Assembly: GCA_943787185.1 (NCBI GenBank)
Contig: CALSLL010000001.1
Coordinates: 124,001-188,000, forward strand
Reading direction: 5' to 3'
Source: UBA10349 sp003485905
GTDB taxonomy: Bacteria > Pseudomonadota > Gammaproteobacteria > Arenicellales > Arenicellaceae
DNA length: 64,000 bases
Shown here: piece by piece, positions 56,036 to 62,468 of the stretch
Numbering within the stretch: position 1 is the first letter of the stretch
How the letters are laid out: every line of letters begins with the position of its first letter
The notes under the pieces: generated by a model
Database searches by the model: none
What the model saw: the letters and a program-made list of their open reading frames with translations, nothing else
Told to the model about the DNA's origin: nothing
Position numbers and translations under genes: made by a program

Positions 56036-57535
56036 TTACTCGCCTTCCGCTTCGGCAAACCAAGGTGCTCGAGCAGTCATAATCAGCGTTTCTGCACGTT
56101 CACGATCGATACCTTCAAAATCAATAATTTCATCAACTGCACACTCAGCGAGATCTTCCATAGTGGTAATCCCTTCGCTTGCCAACAAATGAGCGGTATA
56201 TTCATCCATACCGTCCATTGTGAGTAAATCCTCTGCTGGCTTTGCAGCTTTTAACAGCTCTTCACGCAAAATAGCCTGAGTGACTAAGGCATCCTCTGCA
56301 CGCTTGCGCAATTCATCAACCAAGTCTTCGTCAAACTCCTCGATCGCCAATACTTCTGCCTTTGGAACATAAGCAAGTTCTTCAAGCGTAAAAAAGCCTT
56401 CTTGAATCAGAATTGCAGCGACATCTTTATCGATATCAAGTTTCTTCATCAGGTCTTCAAGCATCTCTTGAGACTCGTTCGCAACCTTCTCATCAGCCTG
56501 ATCCGCCGTAAGAATATTGATTTCCCAACCGGTTACTTCAGACGCCAAGCGCACATTCTGGCCACCACGACCTATTGCTTGAGAAAGTTGGCTTTCATCG
56601 ACAACTACGTCCATCAAGTGGTTATCTTCATCCACCAAAATCGATTCCACTTCCGCCGGTGACAATGCATTAATCACAAATTGGGCTGGATCATCTGCCC
56701 ACTTAGTAATATCAACGCGCTCGCCGGCGATCTCGTTCGATACACTCTGAACTCTGGAACCTCTAATACCTACACAGGCTCCGACCGGATCAATCTTGGA
56801 ATCATTAGAACGTACGGCGATTTTAGCGCGCAAACCCGGATCTCGGGCAGCACTAAGTATTTCGATAACTCCATTTCCTGCTTCAGGAACTTCCAACTGA
56901 AACAGCTGAAGCACTAGATCTGAACTAATTCGATCAAGTACGATTTGTGGCCCACGAGTTACTTCACGAAGTTCCAACAAGATACAACGGATTCGGTCTC
57001 CGATTCTCAAGCCTTCTCGAGGAATCATTTTGGCCTTAGGTAGTAAAGCTTCGACACCACCTAAATCAATAATCGCATCGCCACGCTCCATGCGCTTAAC
57101 TACTCCAGAAATCATCTCACCAATACGAGGCTCATACTCCAGTGATATGCGCTCACGCTCTGCTTCACGCACTTTCTGCATAATAACTTGCTTAGCTGCC
57201 TGTGCCGCTATACGTCCAAACTCAACCTTTTCCAACGGTTCTTCAATAAAACCACCAACTTCAATATTAGGCTCTTTCTCCTTGGCATCTTTCAAATAAA
57301 TCTGGCGATCTAGAACGATTTCCTCTTCTTCGTCATCAGCAATCACTTCCCATTGTCGAAAGCTTTCATATTCGCCGGTGGTTTGTTCAATTGCCACACG
57401 AACGCCAATATCTTCGCGATTACGTTTGCGGGTCGCCGTTGAAAGCGCTGCTTCAATTGCTTCGAAGATGACTTGTTTGTCGACGTTTTTCTCACTAGAG
57501 AGAACTTCCGCCATTAATAATATTTCGTTTGCCAT
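56036..57535 (-). CDS. nusA: NusA, transcription termination/antitermination factor
   Basis: 499 residues. N-terminal RNA-polymerase-binding domain, S1 domain (MISGVVKRMERGDAIIDLGGVEALLP), two KH domains (GACVGIRGSRVQSV and SQAIGRGGQNVRLAS), and two C-terminal acidic helix-hairpin repeats, about residues 370-495. NusA modulates pausing and termination, and in E. coli regulates its own operon. The terminator-like hairpins upstream of rimP are natural targets for such control. Confidence 0.97.
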   Translation of the reverse strand: MANEILLMAEVLSSEKNVDKQVIFEAIEAALSTATRKRNREDIGVRVAIEQTTGEYESFRQWEVIADDEEEEIVLDRQIYLKDAKEKEPNIEVGGFIEEPLEKVEFGRIAAQAAKQVIMQKVREAERERISLEYEPRIGEMISGVVKRMERGDAIIDLGGVEALLPKAKMIPREGLRIGDRIRCILLELREVTRGPQIVLDRISSDLVLQLFQLEVPEAGNGVIEILSAARDPGLRAKIAVRSNDSKIDPVGACVGIRGSRVQSVSNEIAGERVDITKWADDPAQFVINALSPAEVESILVDEDNHLMDVVVDESQLSQAIGRGGQNVRLASEVTGWEINILTADQADEKVANESQEMLEDLMKKLDIDKDVAAILIQEGFFTLEELAYVPKAEVLAIEEFDEDLVDELRKRAEDALVTQAILREELLKAAKPAEDLLTMDGMDEYTAHLLASEGITTMEDLAECAVDEIIDFEGIDRERAETLIMTARAPWFAEAEGE

Positions 57536-57565
57536 TGCAAAACCTCTTTATATACCTTTGCCTAG

Positions 57566-58021
57566 CTAATCGTAGCTAGGCACCACTCTTGCCTTATCCA
57601 TATCATTATAGTTAAGACTAAATTTTTCGCCTTCGACTTCCACTACAACCGAATCTTCATTTGCAGCTAACAGCTCGCCAGTAAAACGACGGCGATTATC
57701 CTGAGAAACCTTTAACCGTAAACGAACACTTTCACCTACTGCCGCCTTAAAATGCTCGGGCTTAACCAGCGGCCTATCTGTACCGGGCGACGACACTTCT
57801 AAATCATAAGCACCAGAGACCGGCTCATCAATATCCAGAATCGCACTGAATTGATGGCTGGCCTTCGCGCAATCAGCGACACCTACTCCGTCGGGACCAT
57901 CAATATAGACCCGAAGCGTTGGTCGTTCCCGGCCCAGTATCTGCACGGCAACAACCTCAAAACCCAACGCCGCAGCGCCGGGTTCCAACAAGTCATGGAG
58001 GTGCTCAACGGTCAATGCCAT
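57566..58021 (-). CDS. rimP: RimP, ribosome maturation factor
   Basis: 151 residues from the ATG at 58021, chosen because GGAGG lies 13 bases upstream and the protein then begins MALTVEHLHDLLEPG as the family does; the frame stays open to 58084 but that part overlaps a terminator hairpin. Family blocks are LGFEVVAVQILGRERPTLRVYID and YDLEVSSPGTDRPLVKPEHF. It is needed for 30S assembly. 30 bp before nusA. Confidence 0.94.
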   Translation of the reverse strand: MALTVEHLHDLLEPGAAALGFEVVAVQILGRERPTLRVYIDGPDGVGVADCAKASHQFSAILDIDEPVSGAYDLEVSSPGTDRPLVKPEHFKAAVGESVRLRLKVSQDNRRRFTGELLAANEDSVVVEVEGEKFSLNYNDMDKARVVPSYD

Positions 58022-58061
58022 CAGTCTTGCTACGCCTCCAATACTGTTTCGTTTCACCAAT

Positions 58062-58085
58062 AAAAAAGTGGGCCTGAAGCCCACT
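58062..58085 (-). terminator. Intrinsic terminator between the initiator tRNA and rimP
   Basis: On the minus strand AGTGGGC and GCCCACT form a seven-pair stem around a five-base loop (58067-58085), followed at once by six T (58062-58067 complement). It lies about 40 bases before the rimP start, so it would cut transcription from the tRNA promoter unless read through. Confidence 0.85.
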
Positions 58086-58110
58086 CTTACGAATACTTGC
58101 TGTAAGAACA

Positions 58111-58132
58111 GAAAACCCCGCCATTAGCGGGG
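58111..58132 (-). terminator. Second hairpin downstream of the initiator tRNA
   Basis: CCCCGC at 58116-58121 pairs with GCGGGG at 58127-58132 around a five-base loop; on the minus strand TTTTC follows. It lies 57 bases after the tRNA CCA end and may set the tRNA precursor 3' end or terminate part of the transcripts. Confidence 0.7.
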
Positions 58133-58188
58133 ATCGCTGTTACATTTTAGTGGCGGTTTTATTAGAAATACACACCTCAAAAATGCCT

Positions 58189-58265
58189 TGGTAGCGGGGG
58201 CAGGATTTGAACCTGCGACCTTCGGGTTATGAGCCCGACGAGCTGCCAGACTGCTCCACCCCGCA
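58189..58265 (-). tRNA. metY: Initiator tRNA-fMet (anticodon CAT)
   Basis: 77 nt with encoded CCA. The anticodon stem has the three G-C pairs (GGGCTCATAACCC) that mark the initiator, and the D and T arms match bacterial tRNA-fMet closely. Positions 1 and 72 are T and T, so they do not pair, as required for an initiator, but differ from the C1-A72 of E. coli. Its place in front of rimP-nusA-infB is the metY position of E. coli. Confidence 0.97.
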
Positions 58266-58277
58266 TCAGGAGGCGAG

Positions 58278-58306
58278 ATTCTATGCTAATGGCGAAGCAT
58301 AAGCAA
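58278..58306 (-). promoter_or_regulatory. Promoter of the initiator tRNA and superoperon
   Basis: On the minus strand TTGCTT (58301-58306) and TAGAAT (58278-58283) are separated by exactly 17 bases. The next 12 bases before the tRNA start are GC-rich (CTCGCCTCC), like the discriminators of stringently controlled stable RNA promoters. The remaining bases up to 58579 show no gene. Confidence 0.75.
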
Positions 58307-58579
58307 CTGAGTAATCAGCCATATTTAAAAAGATGTAGGATTCTATAAGCTGCTGTTTTAAAATGGTTTTAGGATAAGTATTTGAATTAATCTGCCAATT
58401 AATAACTGATTTTATTCGTCTATTTCGAGCAATCCAGCTGATCAAGCATTCAAACAGAAATATCTGCGTACCAAGTACTATAAAAGTAAACCCTAAATAG
58501 CAGCTATTCAGGGCCGTGAGCCAAATTTGCGCTCTTCCTCTACCCGAAAATAGATGTTTATTTCAACTGAGAGCGACAC

Positions 58580-59080
58580 CTACTTTAGTAAGCCAATTTG
58601 TAATATGTCATGAACTATTGCTGCTGGAGTATTAGCGGAGGTGTCTATCGTGTAGTCAGCATATTGCTCGTACAGAGCAGTTCGCTCGTTTGCAATATCT
58701 TCGAGCCTTTGGCCCAATGGCGCAGCAATGCCACGCGTATCAAAATTGTGTATACGATTCCGTAGCTGACTAATAGAACATGATAAATAGATGACCTTGC
58801 CTGCCTGCTTGAGTCTGGCCATTGATTTGGCGCTATAGACTATGCTTCCTCCAGTAGCGACTACTTTGGAGTCATAATCATTCTCTAGCACAACCTCCTG
58901 CTCAATTTCTCTAAGTGATAAATAACCTGATTTTTGAATAATATCTTGCAGTGTTCTTTTTTCACGCAACTGAATTAATATATCTGTATCGACAAAGTCC
59001 ATCCCAAGCGTTTTGGCTAACAGCACCCCTACAGTACTTTTTCCGGTGCCAGGCATTCCAATCAACACTACTGTTTTCAT
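58580..59080 (-). CDS. Shikimate-kinase-like P-loop kinase
   Basis: 166 residues. Walker A GMPGTGKSTVGVLLAK and the DFVDTDILIQ substrate segment match shikimate kinase. Differences from biosynthetic AroK: the glycine triplet that contacts shikimate reads ATGGSIVYS, and the lid segment reads DTRGIAAPLGQRLEDI rather than RPLL. A subgroup of shikimate kinase homologues with these features is widespread in bacteria and its substrate is not clear to me. It is not linked to aroB, as AroK usually is. It stands divergent from the exported FAH protein. Confidence 0.75.
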   Translation of the reverse strand: MKTVVLIGMPGTGKSTVGVLLAKTLGMDFVDTDILIQLREKRTLQDIIQKSGYLSLREIEQEVVLENDYDSKVVATGGSIVYSAKSMARLKQAGKVIYLSCSISQLRNRIHNFDTRGIAAPLGQRLEDIANERTALYEQYADYTIDTSANTPAAIVHDILQIGLLK

Positions 59081-59197
59081 AAATTGTTTCTCGGTTGCTG
59101 TATTAATTAGAGTTTAAGCGACGCACCACAAATTCCGTAACTAATTCAACTTAGTGCTAAAATTCCGATATAAAATAACCTGATTTAAGGAATAAAT

Positions 59198-60034
59198 ATG
59201 AGAATCAAGTCTACAGTAGCGTGTGTTGTCACCGCACTTTTAATCAGTAACACCGCGATGGCCGAGCGATATGTTCGCTACGAAGAAAACGGTAACGTGT
59301 CATGGGGTGAGCTTATTGACGGCACAATTCATCGGCTTTCAAATGCGCCCTACCTAGGGGGCAATCGCACTGGTCAAACGAGCAGCGAAGAAAGCGTAAA
59401 ACTAAAAGCACCCGTCGACCCAAAACTTTCCTTTATGACGGCCTTTAATTATAGCGATCATAAAACAGAAACGTTTGGCATAACGAAAGACACCACCAAG
59501 CAACCCGGACTGTTCACCGTGCCGGCAAGCTCCATCATTGGGCCAGATGAGAATATGATCCGCCCGGTTGGATCAAGTAACTTTCATTATGAAGCTGAAA
59601 TGGTGGCCGTAGTTGGTAAGCGTGCAGAGAATGTTTCTCTTGAGGATGCAAGTGATTATATTTTCGGAGTATCCATCGGCAATGATGGTTCAGAAAGAGA
59701 CTGGCAGTCTGACGACATTCAGTGGACTCGGGCCAAAGGGTCAAAGAGCTTCAATCCTGTTGGACCACACTTAGTTACGGGGCTTGATTACACCAATCTT
59801 GATATTGAAGGTCGGCATAACGGTGTCAAATCACAAGGGGCCAACTCCTCCGGGATGATCTTTGATTTTAACTATATGGTCCATTATATATCGCAGTTTT
59901 TCACCTTGGAGCCGGGCGACATAATCTGGTCGGGCACAATGGGTGATACAGGGCCAATGGCTCCCGGTGATACATATGAAATTACCGTTCAAGGCATCGG
60001 GACCCTAAAAAACGTATTGGTTCAGGGCAAATAA
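59198..60034 (+). CDS. Exported fumarylacetoacetate-hydrolase (FAH) family protein
   Basis: 278 residues. Residues 1-22 are a signal peptide with an AMA cleavage site before ERYVRY. The mature protein is a FAH fold: FNYSDHKTE (His88), the metal pair E132/E134 in FHYEAEMVAVVG, D163 in GNDGSERDWQ, and the AKGSKSFNPVGPHLV block with Lys180/Lys183. The closing SGTMGDTGPMAPGD corresponds to the usual SGTPxGVG...PGD. Family members cleave C-C bonds of acylpyruvates or act as hydratases/decarboxylases. An exported one is unusual. Start follows AAGGA at good spacing. Confidence 0.87.
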   Translation: MRIKSTVACVVTALLISNTAMAERYVRYEENGNVSWGELIDGTIHRLSNAPYLGGNRTGQTSSEESVKLKAPVDPKLSFMTAFNYSDHKTETFGITKDTTKQPGLFTVPASSIIGPDENMIRPVGSSNFHYEAEMVAVVGKRAENVSLEDASDYIFGVSIGNDGSERDWQSDDIQWTRAKGSKSFNPVGPHLVTGLDYTNLDIEGRHNGVKSQGANSSGMIFDFNYMVHYISQFFTLEPGDIIWSGTMGDTGPMAPGDTYEITVQGIGTLKNVLVQGK

Positions 60035-60078
60035 TTTACATTAGTTAATTGGTCTTACGCTGCATCACTCGGTGATTC

Positions 60079-60101
60079 AAATGGGTATACCCGTTATTTT
60101 T
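60079..60101 (+). terminator. Weak terminator-like hairpin after the FAH gene
   Basis: AATGGG and CCCGTT around a TATA loop (60080-60095), including a G-T pair, are followed by ATTTTT. Short stem, so low confidence. Confidence 0.35.
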
Positions 60102-60180
60102 AGGTTGGAGTTAGCCATTGTTTCTTCCGAGTTTGGACAGTAATCTATGCAACTGCCTACTCGAAACAATCCTGAAAACT

Positions 60181-60822
60181 ATGTCTGATCTACGGCTAAT
60201 CCGCCACGCACTATCCGACAGAATTTTTCACTGGATAACTGCAGCCTGTGTATTGATCCTATTGGCAACGAGTCTTTTGCCTATATTAGGGGTTCAGTTT
60301 AGCTGGGTTACAACACATTGGATCGCCGGCATAGTCCTAAGCGCTGCGATACTGTTTCATATTATTCGAGCGGTATTCTGGCAAGAACTAAGGTCGATGT
60401 GGATTTCTATTTATGATATCAAAGCCACTTTCTCATCTTTAAATCCTACAAAGCCGGCAACGTTAAAACCTGGCAAGTATTCGTTCGCGCAGAAATTTAT
60501 TCATCTCGGATTTAGCGTATTTACGCTTGTCGCGATGGTGACCGGATTGGTAATGATGGTCAAGATAGATACCCCATTTTGGCCCCGTGACCCCTATTGG
60601 CTGGACTCCGCAACATGGGGATGGGTTTACGTCGCTCATGGTGTCTCAACACTAGCCTTCGTAACCATGGTCACACTTCACATTTATTTCGCACTCAGGC
60701 CAGAAAAATTGCTATACGCCCGCTCCATGATCAAGGGGTGGATTACCGACGACGAATACCGGCAGCATCATGATAGTGAACGCTGGAAAATCCCTTCTAC
60801 TGAAAAACCAAACGAGCACTGA
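60181..60822 (+). CDS. Di-haem cytochrome b (b561 / formate-dehydrogenase gamma-like) membrane protein
   Basis: 213 residues from the ATG at 60181, which gives the expected start MSDLRLIRHALSDRIFHW; an open extension to 60118 is less likely. Four membrane helices: IFHWITAACVLILLATS, WIAGIVLSAAILFHII, FIHLGFSVFTLVAMVTGLVM and VAHGVSTLAFVTMVTLHIYF. Candidate haem histidines are in RIFHW, LFHII, VAHG and TLHIY. Such proteins pass electrons between a periplasmic or cytoplasmic dehydrogenase and quinone. No formate dehydrogenase or hydrogenase is near; the convergent molybdenum hydroxylase is a possible partner. Confidence 0.82.
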   Translation: MSDLRLIRHALSDRIFHWITAACVLILLATSLLPILGVQFSWVTTHWIAGIVLSAAILFHIIRAVFWQELRSMWISIYDIKATFSSLNPTKPATLKPGKYSFAQKFIHLGFSVFTLVAMVTGLVMMVKIDTPFWPRDPYWLDSATWGWVYVAHGVSTLAFVTMVTLHIYFALRPEKLLYARSMIKGWITDDEYRQHHDSERWKIPSTEKPNEH

Positions 60823-60841
60823 AACAAAAAGGAAATATACG

Positions 60842-61249
60842 ATGACTGCAAATAATCAGCAGGTACTCACCTCTTGTATCGACACAATAGAATCTAGTTA
60901 TGAGTATATGCTCGCCTATGCGGCCCAGGGCCGGGAAAAAGAGAATGCCGGCGGTGATGGTCCAGGGATTCGAACCTATTTAGAGAATCTTGATACTGCT
61001 ATTGGCGCACTGCCTATTGCATTAGACGCGCTGCTCGCTGCAGAATCTCAAGTGGAGGTCTCTGCATTCCTAGGGGTTTTAGAAAGAGATTCCTCCACGG
61101 CACGAAAGACAGTACAACTAGTGCTTTCACTTCCGCAAATATCATCCCGCATTGTCGACAACCTTAATGCATCTGCGCATGTGCGGACATTGCTGACCGA
61201 TATGTTTCTTGCTGACGAAGCCCTAAAATCCCTGCAAACAAAGCCCTAG
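60842..61249 (+). CDS. Small helical protein of unknown function
   Basis: 135 residues from the ATG at 60842, set by AAGGA about 8 bases upstream; the frame stays open to 60770 inside the cytochrome gene. The protein is soluble and almost entirely helical by composition (SCIDTIESSYEYMLAYAAQG, LDTAIGALPIALDALLAAE, VRTLLTDMFLADEALKSL), perhaps a four-helix bundle. No domain recognised. It begins 19 bases after the cytochrome b gene on the same strand, so the two are probably cotranscribed and may work together. Confidence 0.7.
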   Translation: MTANNQQVLTSCIDTIESSYEYMLAYAAQGREKENAGGDGPGIRTYLENLDTAIGALPIALDALLAAESQVEVSAFLGVLERDSSTARKTVQLVLSLPQISSRIVDNLNASAHVRTLLTDMFLADEALKSLQTKP

Positions 61250-61260
61250 CAGGGTCAAAC

Positions 61261-61425
61261 CTACTGCCCAGATTTTCGCCCTTTTCGAGACATCAGCCAC
61301 ACGAACAAAACATGTCCAGCTATAAACGCGACAGCAGCCCCAAAAAATACACCTAGTAAATCCCAAGAGACTCCTTGCAGAACCTCTTGCCCCCACTGGT
61401 CTTTAGAAATCCGTAAATATTCCAC
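61261..61425 (-). CDS. 54-residue single-helix membrane protein
   Basis: Frame of 54 codons with GTG start at 61425 and TAG at 61261; an in-frame stop lies five codons upstream, so the start is bounded. It begins with a polar stretch (EYLRISKDQWGQEVLQG), then one hydrophobic helix (LLGVFFGAAVAFIAGHVLFVWL) and a positive tail (SRKGRKSGQ), which predicts the C terminus in the cytoplasm. It follows the FAD subunit by 42 bp on the same strand and is the likely last gene of that unit. The ribosome binding site is weak (GCGAG), so this is a prediction. Confidence 0.5.
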   Translation of the reverse strand: MEYLRISKDQWGQEVLQGVSWDLLGVFFGAAVAFIAGHVLFVWLMSRKGRKSGQ

Positions 61426-61467
61426 GGTATCAGCTCGCTAACCAACGATGCCTTATAAGTGCCATTA

Positions 61468-62457
61468 TCAAGAATCTCTAATCGCGCGTCGAACTAGGTT
61501 TTCAAGTAATGGAATCTTGAAGTGATTAAAATTAAGTGGAACAGCCCCTCGAGCGGCTGAGCTGGCTGCAAGGTCCGCAGTTTCTTCATCCCGTGAGCTG
61601 CCACGCACTACATCTTCAACCACAGTAAGTCGACGTGGCACACACTCCACTCCCGCACATGCAACTCGAATGTCCTCAATCGTATTTCCAGACATCTTGA
61701 TTGCTGCTGCGATGTTCACCAGCGGAAAATCCCAAACGTTACGATCCGCTACTTTCTCAAAATAAAAAGTAGATCCCGCCCATGTGGAGGGAATGCGAAT
61801 CGCCATTAAAATGTCACCCGGTTGCAAAATCGTCATTCGCTCAATGTCGACATCAGGACCGATGAAAAAATCCTGAGCGGCAACCACTCGCTCCCCAGTT
61901 GAGTTACGAATCACCATACTCGCATCCAGAGCGACTAGTGCCGGTGCGGTATCTGAGGGAGAAACCGCAACGCAACGATCAGCGCCATAAATACAATGCT
62001 CGCGATTCATACCCTCTGGAGTGTCGGCATAACATGTATTTCCGCCCGCGCGATAGCAATCCATTCCCGACCGGTAATACCAACAGCGAGCATCTTGGCA
62101 TACGTTCCCACCAATCGTGCCTACGTTACGGATCTGCGGGCTGGCCACTCTCGACGCTGCCTGCGCGAGAAGCGAATAGCTAACCTTAATAATGTCATTC
62201 TCTGCAAGCTCAGCAAGCGTCGTCAATGCGCCGATCTCTACACCCTCGGGAGTTTCTTTAATCCCCTTCAACTCATCTATTCCGTTAAGGTCTACAACCG
62301 CTTGAGGGCGCTTTACACGATCCTTAAACCAATCATAGCTATCTTGCCCACCGGCAAGCTTCCAAGCGTTCTCACCATAACGTTCAAGAACTTCAAAAGC
62401 ATTATCCATATCGGAGGGCTGAATTAGCTCAAAATGCGGCATCATATCTCTAGACAT
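61468..62457 (-). CDS. FAD-binding subunit of a molybdenum hydroxylase, with a cysteine-rich insert
   Basis: 329 residues, CoxM/XdhB/HcrB family. FAD contacts are KLAGGQDSYDWFKDR near 33-47 and VASPQIRNVGTIGGNV at 104-119. Directly after comes an insert with six cysteines, C120, C125, C134, C142, C155 and C162, before the family resumes at SPSDTAPALVALDAS. 4-Hydroxybenzoyl-CoA reductase beta subunit has an insert at this place that binds an extra 4Fe-4S cluster, so this subunit may do the same. The C-terminal domain is the CO dehydrogenase flavoprotein type. It starts 11 bases after the molybdopterin subunit gene. Confidence 0.9.
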   Translation of the reverse strand: MSRDMMPHFELIQPSDMDNAFEVLERYGENAWKLAGGQDSYDWFKDRVKRPQAVVDLNGIDELKGIKETPEGVEIGALTTLAELAENDIIKVSYSLLAQAASRVASPQIRNVGTIGGNVCQDARCWYYRSGMDCYRAGGNTCYADTPEGMNREHCIYGADRCVAVSPSDTAPALVALDASMVIRNSTGERVVAAQDFFIGPDVDIERMTILQPGDILMAIRIPSTWAGSTFYFEKVADRNVWDFPLVNIAAAIKMSGNTIEDIRVACAGVECVPRRLTVVEDVVRGSSRDEETADLAASSAARGAVPLNFNHFKIPLLENLVRRAIRDS

Positions 62458-62468
62458 ATCATTCCTCC

